Assembly: GCA_021773095.1 (NCBI GenBank)
Contig: JAJFKR010000007.1
Location: 1 to 64,000, forward strand
DNA: 64,000 nt
From: Woeseiaceae bacterium
Lineage (GTDB): Bacteria; Pseudomonadota; Gammaproteobacteria; Steroidobacterales; Woeseiaceae
Direction of reading: 5' to 3'
Shown here: one piece after another, positions 28,023-37,061 of the stretch
How positions within the stretch are numbered: the first letter of the stretch is position 1
Layout: each line of letters begins with the position of its first letter
Made by a program: the position numbers and the translations under genes
Notes under the pieces: generated by a model
Told to the model about the DNA's origin: nothing
Databases searched by the model: none
What the model saw: only the letters and a program-made list of their open reading frames with translations

Positions 28023-29054
28023 ATGACGGGCCTGACAGGATTTTTCAAAGCGGTACCCGAATCGGTTGAGGACAACGAGAAGTTGGTCGACCTGTTCCGC
28101 AATCGTGCCGAACTCAAGAAAGAGTTCGCAGCGCTGCGTAATGAAAAATACCAGCTGCAGGACCGTATCAAGCAGCATGAAGGCGCAACGGCGCGCGTGC
28201 AGCAAAAGATGGATCACCTGGAAAATCTGTTACTGGACCGTGAATGGGTCCATAACGTCGTCGCTTTTTATCAGCTACGGCGCCTCGGGGCGCATTGCAA
28301 TATCAAACTGGCCCGTTTCGCAGAGCAACTCAAGCAACAGCGCGAACAACGCGTCCACGGCACAGTAATGGACGCCTGGACCGAGCAACGCGACACCCAG
28401 GCTGCGAGTGTTGAGAGTGAGATTGGCCAGCACCGTTTGCAGGTGCAACTGCTGGAAGATCAGTTACAGGCCGAGCGCCATAAGTTAACGACGATGAACG
28501 GTGTCTCGAAAATGTTTCGCGGACGGGGTCTGGAAGCGGAAGTCGCGCTGATTGCCGCCCGGGTCGCGGCCGCCCAGGCCCGCGAGCAGGAATTGCTGCA
28601 GGATCTTGACAAGGTATACAATCTCGACCCACCGGAGCACGGCGGGCTTGATGACGCAACCAAGCGTTCGATCAACTTCATGATTCTTTCGTTCGCGCAA
28701 CAGCTCTATTTGATATTTTCTGAGGACAACCTTGCACAACTCGCGAAGGAAGCCAGCGAGAAAAGTGTCGGTGCTGTTAACTACGGCACCAAATTCGAGT
28801 GCGACGAGATAATAGAGAGGATCGAAAAGCGCTGGGATTCAATGGAGAGCGTCACTGAGTTCGCCGATGTACTGCAAAAGCGCGCATCACTCATTGCCGA
28901 ACACGCCGTGTTCCGCAATGACGACGATGTCATACCAGTGACTGGAACAGTCGCCACGCTATACGCGATCGACAGCAACGGGGTCGTAAAAGAGCAAGAC
29001 ACCAATTTGCTCGGCGAAAACTACTTTGGAATTGCTAAAGTCTTAAGCCGCTAG
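28023..29054 (+). CDS. Hypothetical coiled-coil protein
   Basis: A 343-residue soluble protein I do not recognise. Residues 30-75 and 95-200 are Glu/Lys/Gln/Arg-rich with heptad character (long coiled coils), a more globular part follows (DDATKRSINFMILSFAQQLY, SEKSVGAVNYGTKFECDEII), and the last 80 residues look folded and end in LGENYFGIAKVLSR. There is no signal peptide or membrane helix. It is preceded by a 150-bp gap, so it probably has its own promoter. No enzymatic motif is visible; a structural or adaptor role is a guess. Confidence 0.75.
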   Translation: MTGLTGFFKAVPESVEDNEKLVDLFRNRAELKKEFAALRNEKYQLQDRIKQHEGATARVQQKMDHLENLLLDREWVHNVVAFYQLRRLGAHCNIKLARFAEQLKQQREQRVHGTVMDAWTEQRDTQAASVESEIGQHRLQVQLLEDQLQAERHKLTTMNGVSKMFRGRGLEAEVALIAARVAAAQAREQELLQDLDKVYNLDPPEHGGLDDATKRSINFMILSFAQQLYLIFSEDNLAQLAKEASEKSVGAVNYGTKFECDEIIERIEKRWDSMESVTEFADVLQKRASLIAEHAVFRNDDDVIPVTGTVATLYAIDSNGVVKEQDTNLLGENYFGIAKVLSR

Positions 29055-29056
29055 GC

Positions 29057-29533
29057 TCAGATATCGCGACGATACATTAGTTTCTTGTATTGCAGGAAAT
29101 CGTCAGCGGAAATGCCAGGTAATTTGGAGTTCAACTCCCGATCGGGCTCCGCGCGTTCTTCATCGTCAGACACTGGCTCAGCGTTTGCTTTGGTGCCAGC
29201 CATCGGTTCTGTGTCCGATATCCGAAATGCGTTTCGAATGGCCGCTTCGGCTTGTGGTGCCAATAAACTGCTGGGGGAGGCAAATTCCATCGCTTCAATT
29301 TCCGGGATCGAATCATCGCTCGGATTCATTGCAGCGGCGATATTGTTATTGACGAACTCCGCGGCGAGCACCTGTACAGGAACTTCGAGAGTGGCGTCTT
29401 TGGCATCGAGGCAGGGCAACTTAGCGGATGTTGCTGCAAGGGCGGGTGCAGTCAAAATGCTGGCAAACAGCAGGAATGCTGCGCTGGCAGCGTTGGTGCG
29501 TGGTTGTTTTGCCGTGCTGCCCCGGTCGAACAT
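29057..29533 (-). CDS. Hypothetical exported protein
   Basis: A 158-residue protein with a signal peptide (AAFLLFASILTAPALAATS, cleavage near residue 38), one Cys-containing segment (KLPCLDAKDATLEV) and an acidic C-terminal half (DDEERAEPDRELNSKLPG) ending LMYRRDI. No recognised domain. It ends two bases after the convergent coiled-coil gene's stop. Probably periplasmic. Confidence 0.6.
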   Translation of the reverse strand: MFDRGSTAKQPRTNAASAAFLLFASILTAPALAATSAKLPCLDAKDATLEVPVQVLAAEFVNNNIAAAMNPSDDSIPEIEAMEFASPSSLLAPQAEAAIRNAFRISDTEPMAGTKANAEPVSDDEERAEPDRELNSKLPGISADDFLQYKKLMYRRDI

Positions 29534-29600
29534 TGAGCGCCTCCGTCAGGTGTTATAGTCGAGTATAACACCTCGACAAAGCGGCGCAAGCTTCCTGAGT

Positions 29601-31784
29601 TTACTGCCTTACCTGCGCTGTTTGTGCGGGCGCCGCGTCAACCTGACGCATGATTGCCATATCGGTCACAATTTTTGCTGCCTGATCCAGTTGTACGTCA
29701 GGTGCGTCCTCGTCATCAAGATCATCCAGACTCTCAATCGGATCAAGCCGTAGTGCGACGCGTCGGTCATTTTCGCGCTTCAGGGCATCTGCGAGTTCGT
29801 GTTCTCTTGTCGTTCGACGGGTGTCGATGTTGAGCGATAGGGCTTTCTGGTCACGAATTCGATTACCTGCCTGAATTCGCTCCATTTGGTACTGAAAATT
29901 CGGGTCTTCCCTGGATCGGGCGACGTGATTCGCCGTCAGCGAGTTGATGGTGTGATCGAGCGGCTTTCCAGCGTGGAAACGCGTCGTATTGACGGTGTCC
30001 CAGGCCAGAGCATTCTCTCTGGCGCTCTCGCCGACGATCTCGGTATCGATGTTCGAGGGCAGCTCAATGTCCGGATGTACTCCCCGGTGCTGGGTGCTTT
30101 CGCCGGTCACCCGATAGTACTTACCGATGGTCAATGTCAGTTGTCCGAATCCTTTTTCGTCTTCACTGCGGAAGTATTGATCCAGCGTGTAAAGATTTTG
30201 TACGGTGCCCTTGCCGAATGTTTGCTGTCCAACAATGACCCCGCGTGCATAGTCCTGAATCGCGCCGGCAAAAATCTCGGATGCCGAGGCGCTGAAGCGG
30301 TCGACGAGGACGGCCAGAGGTCCGTTGTAGGCGACGCGGGCAACGGGGTCAGGATCATCCAGTCGTTGCGGTGGGCTTCGATGAACGTCAACTGAGTTGC
30401 GTAGCTGCACAATCGGGCCGTTGTCGATGAACAACCCGGATAATGCTGTCGCTTCGATCAGATGGCCACCGCCATTTCCGCGCATGTCGATGACGAGTCC
30501 GTCGATGCCTTTTCGCTCCAGTTCGCCAATGAGCCGCTTAACATCCTTGGTGACGCTTGTGTAATCGGCATCGCCATTGGTCAATGCACGATAATCGCGG
30601 TAAAACCCCGGAACTTCGATGACCCCGATGGTCCATTCGCGACCTTCTCGCGGCACCGTAATGGTCTCGCTTTTGGCTGCCTGCTCTTCAAGTTTCACAG
30701 CACCCCGGGTCAGTTCGATGATGTTTTTCGGACTGCCAGGAATGGAATTTGCTGGGATAATCTGCAGACGGACAACGGATTGCTTCGGTCCGCGAATCAA
30801 ATCGACGACGTCGTCGAGACGCCAGCCGATAACATCGACGAAGTCGCCCTCGGGACCCTGAGCGACCGCTGTAATGCGATCATCACGTTTCAGCGTACCG
30901 TCAAAATCGGCTGGGCCGCCGCGAATTATATTAACGATACGGACGAAGTCGTCTTCTGTTTGCAGCGTCGCACCGATGCCAACGTATGACAGGCTCATCG
31001 CGATTCTGTATTCGTCTGCGTTGCGGGGCGAAAGATAGCTGGAATGGGGATCGACGGCATGTGCGAACATGTTCATGAAACGTTCGAATACGTCGTCACT
31101 GTTTACCTGGTCCATGCGCCTGATAAATCCGGAATAGCGCTTCGTCAAAACTTCCTGAATTTTTTCCCAGGGTTCGTCTTCCAAAGCGAGCGACAGCGCG
31201 TCGTTAACAATACGTCTCCGCCAGATGTCGTCCAAGACTTTTGAATCAGCCGCCCAGGGCTCATCGGTCCGATCAAATTGATAGTCGAGGTCCGTCGTGA
31301 AGTCTGCCGGATTTTCCAGTTGCCGCAGCGCGAAATTGAGCCGTTCGCGCACGCGAGTCTGATAGACCTCGAACATTTCATAAACGGGATCAAGGGGTTT
31401 GCTTTTGACGATGTCATCGAGCTGGTAGCGGTATCGTTCGAAATACTCGATGTCGCTTGCCAGCAAGTACATACGATTGCGATCCAGGTTTTCGACGTAA
31501 AAATCGAGAACTTCTGACGACAACTCATCGTCAACCGCTACCTGGTTGTAATGCGACTTCTGAATGAATTGCGCGACGAGCTCACCGATCTTTTCATGGC
31601 GTGGCTCGGGGTACAACAGTTCGGAAGAGAGGAACTGTTGGTCTTCGGTGGCCGTGGCAGCGCCGTCATTATTACCATCGTTATTGCTAAGCGCAGGTAA
31701 CGATAGTAGCGCGAGCAGCGTGATAGCTAGTCCGCGGGTCCGGCGTTGTTCAAAATTCGTCAAAGTTTTCTCCACGTTATTCAA
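29601..31784 (-). CDS. prc: Carboxy-terminal processing (tail-specific) protease Prc
   Basis: A 727-residue periplasmic serine protease (S41) that trims lipoprotein and envelope protein C-termini. A signal peptide lies at about residues 17-33, the N-terminal helical TSP domain to about 235, a PDZ near 260-345 (LSYVGIGATLQ, IIRGGPADFDGTLKRDDRI), then the catalytic domain. From spacing with E. coli Prc the Ser-Lys dyad is S500 (FSASASE) and K525 (FGKGT), with D511. The C-terminal DUF3340-type domain ends the protein. It is slightly longer than E. coli Prc (682). It stands alone. Confidence 0.95.
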   Translation of the reverse strand: MNNVEKTLTNFEQRRTRGLAITLLALLSLPALSNNDGNNDGAATATEDQQFLSSELLYPEPRHEKIGELVAQFIQKSHYNQVAVDDELSSEVLDFYVENLDRNRMYLLASDIEYFERYRYQLDDIVKSKPLDPVYEMFEVYQTRVRERLNFALRQLENPADFTTDLDYQFDRTDEPWAADSKVLDDIWRRRIVNDALSLALEDEPWEKIQEVLTKRYSGFIRRMDQVNSDDVFERFMNMFAHAVDPHSSYLSPRNADEYRIAMSLSYVGIGATLQTEDDFVRIVNIIRGGPADFDGTLKRDDRITAVAQGPEGDFVDVIGWRLDDVVDLIRGPKQSVVRLQIIPANSIPGSPKNIIELTRGAVKLEEQAAKSETITVPREGREWTIGVIEVPGFYRDYRALTNGDADYTSVTKDVKRLIGELERKGIDGLVIDMRGNGGGHLIEATALSGLFIDNGPIVQLRNSVDVHRSPPQRLDDPDPVARVAYNGPLAVLVDRFSASASEIFAGAIQDYARGVIVGQQTFGKGTVQNLYTLDQYFRSEDEKGFGQLTLTIGKYYRVTGESTQHRGVHPDIELPSNIDTEIVGESARENALAWDTVNTTRFHAGKPLDHTINSLTANHVARSREDPNFQYQMERIQAGNRIRDQKALSLNIDTRRTTREHELADALKRENDRRVALRLDPIESLDDLDDEDAPDVQLDQAAKIVTDMAIMRQVDAAPAQTAQVRQ

Positions 31785-31905
31785 AGACTGTTTTGCAATC
31801 GATTCAATTCCGCTAGGCTAGATGGCCAGCGCCCTTTGATCAAGGGCATAATCGTCATAATTTCAGTAACCTTGCCGGTTATCTGGAGCATTTTGGAAGG
31901 TACTA

Positions 31906-32190
31906 ATGCGGCCGCTCACCGTCGTCACACTGATTATCCTTGGATCCTGCTTCGCAACCATGGTTAGCCTCACTGCTGTTATCCTGGTCGTTCTGGTGCT
32001 GGGCGACGAATATCCCCGCTTGCAGCGTGAATTTGATCCGTTGCTGACAAGTCTCTTCATCTTTGTTGGTATGACCGCAATATCTGCGCTGAGTTTCTAT
32101 ACCCTTTTAGAAAAACACGTTGCGCGCTATTGGTCGCAAGTCGCAATGGGGGTCGGTATTTTGTTAACCGGGTGGTATTACTGGCCTTGA
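31906..32190 (+). CDS. Small hypothetical membrane protein
   Basis: A 94-residue protein with three hydrophobic segments (about 4-27, 46-65 and 72-92), the first possibly a signal anchor. No recognised family. The ATG at 31906 is preceded by GGAAGG. It faces the DUF1232-like gene, ending 10 bp from that gene's stop. Confidence 0.6.
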   Translation: MRPLTVVTLIILGSCFATMVSLTAVILVVLVLGDEYPRLQREFDPLLTSLFIFVGMTAISALSFYTLLEKHVARYWSQVAMGVGILLTGWYYWP

Positions 32191-32200
32191 ACTTCGCCGG

Positions 32201-32743
32201 CTAGGCCGAAAGTGGCGATTTGACGCCACGCTTGCGACGTCGACGCATTCTGTTTTGCAGTTGTTTTCGGCGGTCATCCAGCCATCCCTCACGGCTGATT
32301 CTGGCCGCGTGACCCTGTGCCTGCCGGATTCGATCGCGGTATTCGCAAAAGTCCCGATAAGCTTCGATTTCGTGCTTCAGTTCCCGCAGCACGAGTTCAA
32401 TCATGATCGCATCATCCAGAAAACCCAGACCCGGAATATTGTCTGGAATCAGGTCGTCGGGCTCGGCAAAGTAGGCCAGCGCATTGAGTACACGTGTTGC
32501 CTCCTGATGGGGTAGTCGCCACTCGATATCCGATAGCATTTGAATCATCAGTCTGAGGTTTTGCAGCCGGTCGACGATGAAACCGGGGGCTGCCGACGCC
32601 TCGACGTCTGCGAGAAGGTCTTCTGCAGCTGCGACGATATCTTCAGGGGGCAGGCGTGACGCAGCCCGCCTGGCTTCCTGCATGATGAGCCGGAAGTGCT
32701 TCAGGTCGTCTTCATCAAGCTCGAATGAGATACGTAATGGCAA
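32201..32743 (-). CDS. YkvA/DUF1232-like protein
   Basis: A 180-residue protein. The central YFAEPDDLIPDNIPGLGFLD motif (residues about 92-111) is the DUF1232 (YkvA) signature; usually this segment is membrane-associated, but here it is less hydrophobic and followed by a long charged helix and a basic tail (RRRRKRG). The function of the family is unknown. Start ATG 32743. Confidence 0.8.
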   Translation of the reverse strand: MPLRISFELDEDDLKHFRLIMQEARRAASRLPPEDIVAAAEDLLADVEASAAPGFIVDRLQNLRLMIQMLSDIEWRLPHQEATRVLNALAYFAEPDDLIPDNIPGLGFLDDAIMIELVLRELKHEIEAYRDFCEYRDRIRQAQGHAARISREGWLDDRRKQLQNRMRRRRKRGVKSPLSA

Positions 32744-32801
32744 GCCGCTAATCCGTCAGGTCGGACAGCGCAGATTATCATGAAGGGTTTTCGGAAGGAA
32801 T

Positions 32802-33209
32802 TTACTTACGGAAGCGGTTGCTCCAGTTTTTTGAGCGATCGAATCCACCGGTGTTGTAGGGATCTATGCCTGGCTCTTCCCCAGAGTCCACGAGGGAATC
32901 GTCCAGAATTTTCAATGTCTCGTGAGTGCCGGTATCCTCGCGGATGTACTTGTTGCGGATGAGAACATTTTTGCCGGGTCCCCCATCGGCAATTTTTCCA
33001 GAGAGACCAGGCTCATCTGCGACTGGATTCGCGGCTTGCTTGTTCACAACCGGCTTTTTCTGGCGCGGGGAGGCGTGCGCGCCGGTCTTTCGAAAATCGA
33101 CCGGCGGCGGAGATTCCGTGGCGGAAAAACGTTCTTTCAGCCAGTTTTTGAGTTTCTCCATCATTTTCGGGTGCAGTTGATATTTTTCGTCGCGCGAACG
33201 CGGTTTCAT
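32802..33209 (-). CDS. Hypothetical protein, low complexity
   Basis: A 135-residue hydrophilic protein, probably largely disordered, rich in Lys, Pro and Asp, with no signal peptide or membrane helix. An amphipathic start (MMEKLKNWLKERF) and a C-terminal stretch (GIDPYNTGGFDRSKNW) are the only ordered-looking parts. The true start may be one of the internal ATGs near 33164. No family recognised. Confidence 0.5.
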   Translation of the reverse strand: MKPRSRDEKYQLHPKMMEKLKNWLKERFSATESPPPVDFRKTGAHASPRQKKPVVNKQAANPVADEPGLSGKIADGGPGKNVLIRNKYIREDTGTHETLKILDDSLVDSGEEPGIDPYNTGGFDRSKNWSNRFRK

Positions 33210-33316
33210 AACGAACCAGTATTTTACGAAATGTTGCGCGTCGAAATGAAATATTTTTCAATATGTGTGATGCAGTTCACACTTCGCCGAAACGGCCGAA
33301 TCGTCCCCTAAAACAG

Positions 33317-33610
33317 CTATTTCCGGCCTGAGATGCGCCAGGCAAATATCATCAAACGCAGACATTGCCAGCCAAGATAGGGTGACAGGATCAGAAACCA
33401 GGCAACGCGATCGCCGTGTCGAACGCTCTCGCTAAGCGTTGCAAAGAAATCCCCATAACCAGCGCCGCTGTAGCTGCCAAACACGGACTGGCCGACAAAG
33501 AAGATCATCATCGGCATGATAACCAGCCCGAAAAAAAGGAAACCGGATAGCAATGCGATTTCTTTGGTGGCAATTCGCCTTATTTCAGGCGGATTCGTCG
33601 TGGTGTTCAC
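33317..33610 (-). CDS. Small hypothetical membrane protein
   Basis: A 97-residue protein with two predicted membrane helices (about 18-42 and 70-90) separated by a Gly/Ser-rich loop (GSYSGAGYGDF) and ending in a basic ISGRK. No recognised family. It lies 63 bp after another small membrane protein on the same strand. Confidence 0.6.
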   Translation of the reverse strand: MNTTTNPPEIRRIATKEIALLSGFLFFGLVIMPMMIFFVGQSVFGSYSGAGYGDFFATLSESVRHGDRVAWFLILSPYLGWQCLRLMIFAWRISGRK

Positions 33611-33673
33611 TGTGGCCCTTCGAGCTCATGCGATAAAGTCGGGGCGTTATCCTTGCCTACCTCGGGTTGAACG

Positions 33674-33973
33674 TCAAGGCAGTGTCGTGTCAGGGGACTC
33701 AGGCTTTGATGAGCGGCGTCGTCGGTAGACAATCCATCCCAGGTGTATGCACGCTGCCGAGAACAGGAGGTAATGCGGCAGTATCCAAAACCATTCGCTG
33801 ATATACAGTGTGGCGAACAAAGCAACGATGCCGGATACAAGATAAAAATACGGAAGTGCGTCGTAGAGCAGCTTGGGCAGCCAGATTTTTCTCGACGCAA
33901 GCTTGTCCGTCTTGCGGACAACCCGCTGCGTGTCCGATAGCGCCGTCGGCTTCCTTGCGGTTGTGCTGAACAT
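33674..33973 (-). CDS. Small hypothetical membrane protein
   Basis: A 99-residue protein with a basic N-terminus (residues 1-30), two membrane helices (about 38-60 and 64-84) and a basic RRRRSS juxtamembrane stretch. No family recognised. It lies 91 bp downstream of the FHA-domain gene on the same strand and may belong to that unit. Confidence 0.6.
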   Translation of the reverse strand: MFSTTARKPTALSDTQRVVRKTDKLASRKIWLPKLLYDALPYFYLVSGIVALFATLYISEWFWILPHYLLFSAACIHLGWIVYRRRRSSKPESPDTTLP

Positions 33974-34064
33974 CGGATTGATTCACATTCCATGTAATTG
34001 AAGTGAACCTTATGCCATGTTGGAATAAAAGACCGTGAGGGTCCTCACAGTTCGTTGGCTTCGA

Positions 34065-35489
34065 TCAGGAATCGCGTTTCTTACGTTCTTCGTATCGGAA
34101 GCGAGCATTGCCGATTGTAACGGTATCGCCATGGCAGAGGCGGTGTTCGGAAATCTTGGCCGAATTGACGTGTATGCCGTTTTTGCTGCCCCAGTCTATG
34201 ATGCGCGTTGATCCACCATCTGTTTGAATGACGGCGTGCCGACGGCTGACGTATCCGGCCTTGAGCTGAATGTCATTGTCCCTGGTACGTCCGATGGTCA
34301 AGCGGTCCTTGAATAGCGGGAATCGAAGTACCTGTTCATCGACGGTGCCGATTAACACACGAGAAACCCGGTCGACCGGAGTTTGTTGGCGTTCCGACAT
34401 TTGTTCGTCGATATCCTGGATGACATCCTCGATCTCGCCGATCGATTCGAGTTGTTCTGACCTCTTGGCGAGCTCGGCCAACAAGACTGTAATGGCTTCG
34501 CTCTTTGTGGTTAGTTTTTGCTCACTCCGATCGGCGGCACGGTTTAGCTTGCTAACTTCCTTCTGCAATTCGTCTATGCGTCCACTCGATTGTTCTTCAA
34601 CTTCACCAAGCATTTGTTCCAACTCATCTTTGAAGCTACAGGCATCGACAAGGTCCGACGCCAGTTGGCTGTTCATTTCTTCTGATTCGACGACCGTGTT
34701 CTGTGCGGTGCCCAGTTCAAATCGCAACAGCCGAATTTCTTCGTCGTGTCGGTTTTGAATATCATCCAGTACGGATTGCAGTTCATTAACCGTTACAACC
34801 GAGAGTGCCAGCTCCCGGGAGAGCTGCGAATGTCTAAGCGTGGCGTCGTCCATACGCCGTGACAGGTCTTTGATCTTGCGCTCGGCACGAGAGTTGGATT
34901 TGATGAGGTCCTGTGATTGTTGACGGAGTGTGTCGGCGTACTCTTCTGTTCGCTGTAATTGTGGTCGCAAATCTCCTTGCCGCGACTTATCTTCTTCATC
35001 CGGCGTAATCGACGGCGGCTTCGTCGCCGACAGTTGCACATCGTCCAACTGTTTTTCCAATTGCCGAAATTCCTCATTGCGTTGCCTAATTTCAGCTTTC
35101 AATGACTTGATTTTTTGGTTGCGCTTTTTTAGCAGGTTCTCCTTGCGCTCGAGCGCTTTTTGAGATGATGATAATTCGTTATTGAGTTGTTCGGTTTGTA
35201 GCTCCCGAGCGCTGATTTCGGTTTCAAGCCCCAACCATTTTGATTGCAATTGCTGTATGTCGTATTGCAGCTTGCTATTCGTTTTTTTGCGAGAGCGCAG
35301 GTCGGACTGCAGCTCGGACACCGTTAGGTCCAGTGATGGATCCGCGTCCGCCACGTGATGGGCGTCGTACGTTTTTGCTTCAGCCTCAGCCGTGTTGCCG
35401 CCGTCTGCTGCGAAGGACGGGATTTCCAGTTCTACCGTAGGATCATCATCGGCGACTAACTCATTGATATTGTTGTTTTCATTAGTCAT
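34065..35489 (-). CDS. FHA-domain protein with long coiled coil
   Basis: A 474-residue protein. An acidic N-terminus (1-50) is followed by a nearly continuous coiled coil (about 55-360, heptad-rich Leu/Glu/Lys/Gln) and a C-terminal FHA domain at about 390-465, with the phosphothreonine-binding signature intact: LTIGRTRDND, SRRHAVIQ and GSKNGIHVNS. FHA domains bind phosphoThr peptides, so this should be an adaptor in a kinase-dependent pathway. No Hanks-type kinase lies beside it. The gene follows a Ycf46-like AAA+ ATPase by 73 bp on the same strand. Function unknown. Confidence 0.85.
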   Translation of the reverse strand: MTNENNNINELVADDDPTVELEIPSFAADGGNTAEAEAKTYDAHHVADADPSLDLTVSELQSDLRSRKKTNSKLQYDIQQLQSKWLGLETEISARELQTEQLNNELSSSQKALERKENLLKKRNQKIKSLKAEIRQRNEEFRQLEKQLDDVQLSATKPPSITPDEEDKSRQGDLRPQLQRTEEYADTLRQQSQDLIKSNSRAERKIKDLSRRMDDATLRHSQLSRELALSVVTVNELQSVLDDIQNRHDEEIRLLRFELGTAQNTVVESEEMNSQLASDLVDACSFKDELEQMLGEVEEQSSGRIDELQKEVSKLNRAADRSEQKLTTKSEAITVLLAELAKRSEQLESIGEIEDVIQDIDEQMSERQQTPVDRVSRVLIGTVDEQVLRFPLFKDRLTIGRTRDNDIQLKAGYVSRRHAVIQTDGGSTRIIDWGSKNGIHVNSAKISEHRLCHGDTVTIGNARFRYEERKKRDS

Positions 35490-35562
35490 GACAGCAGTCT
35501 AGCACGCGAATCGTCAGTGTTTCCTGCAATGCCCGTTTTTCTTTGGTGTTACGTCAAATTCC

Positions 35563-37053
35563 TTAATCGCAGGAGACGGTTCTTCCGGCAGCCCAGTTAC
35601 GCAGCACAGCAATCTTCTCGCTCAAGACGACGGACAGTGGTCTGGTTTGTTCAATCTCAGCGTATATAAGTTCACTACTCAATGGTTGCCGCTTCGCGTG
35701 CGCTGCGTACAGTGCTGCGACAACAGCCTGTTCAATTTCGGCTCCCGAAAATCCGTCCATCGCTGCTGCAAGGCCGGGGATGTCGAAAATGCCCAACGAC
35801 TGGTCGCGGCGGGAAAGATGTATCGCCAATATTGATTCCCGGATTGAGGCGGTCGGCAAATCGACAAAAAATATCTCGTCAAAGCGACCTTTGCGGACGA
35901 GCTCCGGTGGCAGCGTACTGATATCGTTCGCTGTGGCGACAATGAAAACAGGACTTTTCTTTTCTGCCATCCAGGTCAGGAAGGTGCCGAGAACGCGTTG
36001 CGTAGTACCGGTTTCACCACCGCGCCCTGCGATACCTTTTTCGATTTCATCGATCCACAGCACACAGGGTGACATCACATCGGCCGTGTTCAGTGACTCG
36101 CGAAGTTTTCGCTCCGTTTCGCCGTGGTACTTGTCATAGATTGTGCCGAAGTCGAGCCGCAGCAACGGCACGCCAAATATAGCGGCCGTTGCCTTTGCGG
36201 CGAGGCTTTTGCCACATCCCTGAATACCCAGCAACAAGATGCCTTTCGGTGGATCCAGATGGGATGCATCGTCGTCGCCGCGGAACGCCGGCCGGCGTTG
36301 CGACAGCCAGGACTTGAGTCGTGCCAGGCCGCCGACGTCGCCGAAGGTAGCCGTATCGTATTCAAACTGCAGCGCGCCACCGCGATTCAAGAGCTCGTAT
36401 TTTGCCTGCATGACCTGCGGCAGGTCACTCTTGGTGATGGCACCGTCAACCTGTATGGCGTTGTGCGCAAGTCGCCTTGTGTCGGCATATGAGAGCCCTG
36501 AAAGATTGCGGATTAACAGCTGATGAGCCTTCGGATCGATCTGGACCTGGCTGCCGGGGTTTTCATCGGCGTATTCATCAACGACGTTTTGCACAATACG
36601 AGCTCGGTCCGCATCGCCCGGGAGCGCCATGTCGAAACGTGCACAAAAGCCGTCGAGTTCGCTCGGAACCGTCACTTTGTGACTGATCAACACGATTTGC
36701 CGTTCGATATCGCGGTACTTGATGCAAATGTCTTTTAACAACCGCACGTGCACCGGATTTTCGAGGAACGGGTGGAAATCCAGCAGAACATACAGCCCCG
36801 GTTTCGTGACCGCGCGAATGTGTTTGAGGACATCAGTCGGTTCGGAATTGATGGCTTGTGGTTCGAGAGAAATATCGAGGCGTTGCAGACCATCTGTAAT
36901 GGTCCAGCGAAACAGCGGCATGTAACTGCTTGTGGAGCGCCGTATCGAAATGGCTTTCAGTAATTCGAGTATGCGTGCCTCATCCTGCGATTCGATAATT
37001 ACGATGGGTGTACGAGATCGCAGTACCAGCTCTAGGTCATGATTTCCGTCCAT
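35563..37053 (-). CDS. AAA+ ATPase, Ycf46-like
   Basis: A 496-residue ATPase. The N-terminal 220 residues are a non-catalytic domain (VLRSRTPIVIIESQDEARIL), as in Ycf46-type proteins. The AAA+ module follows with Walker A GIQGCGKS near 270, Walker B CVLWIDEIEKGI near 328, sensor 1 FIVATAND and arginine-finger region LVRKGRFDEIFF. In cyanobacteria Ycf46 homologues have been linked to carbon-uptake control; here the role is unknown. ATG 37053 is preferred over an upstream in-frame ATG at 37095, which lies inside the neighbouring gene. It is 8 bp after the metallopeptidase-like gene, so probably co-transcribed. Confidence 0.85.
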   Translation of the reverse strand: MDGNHDLELVLRSRTPIVIIESQDEARILELLKAISIRRSTSSYMPLFRWTITDGLQRLDISLEPQAINSEPTDVLKHIRAVTKPGLYVLLDFHPFLENPVHVRLLKDICIKYRDIERQIVLISHKVTVPSELDGFCARFDMALPGDADRARIVQNVVDEYADENPGSQVQIDPKAHQLLIRNLSGLSYADTRRLAHNAIQVDGAITKSDLPQVMQAKYELLNRGGALQFEYDTATFGDVGGLARLKSWLSQRRPAFRGDDDASHLDPPKGILLLGIQGCGKSLAAKATAAIFGVPLLRLDFGTIYDKYHGETERKLRESLNTADVMSPCVLWIDEIEKGIAGRGGETGTTQRVLGTFLTWMAEKKSPVFIVATANDISTLPPELVRKGRFDEIFFVDLPTASIRESILAIHLSRRDQSLGIFDIPGLAAAMDGFSGAEIEQAVVAALYAAHAKRQPLSSELIYAEIEQTRPLSVVLSEKIAVLRNWAAGRTVSCD

Positions 37054-37061
37054 AGAATTTC

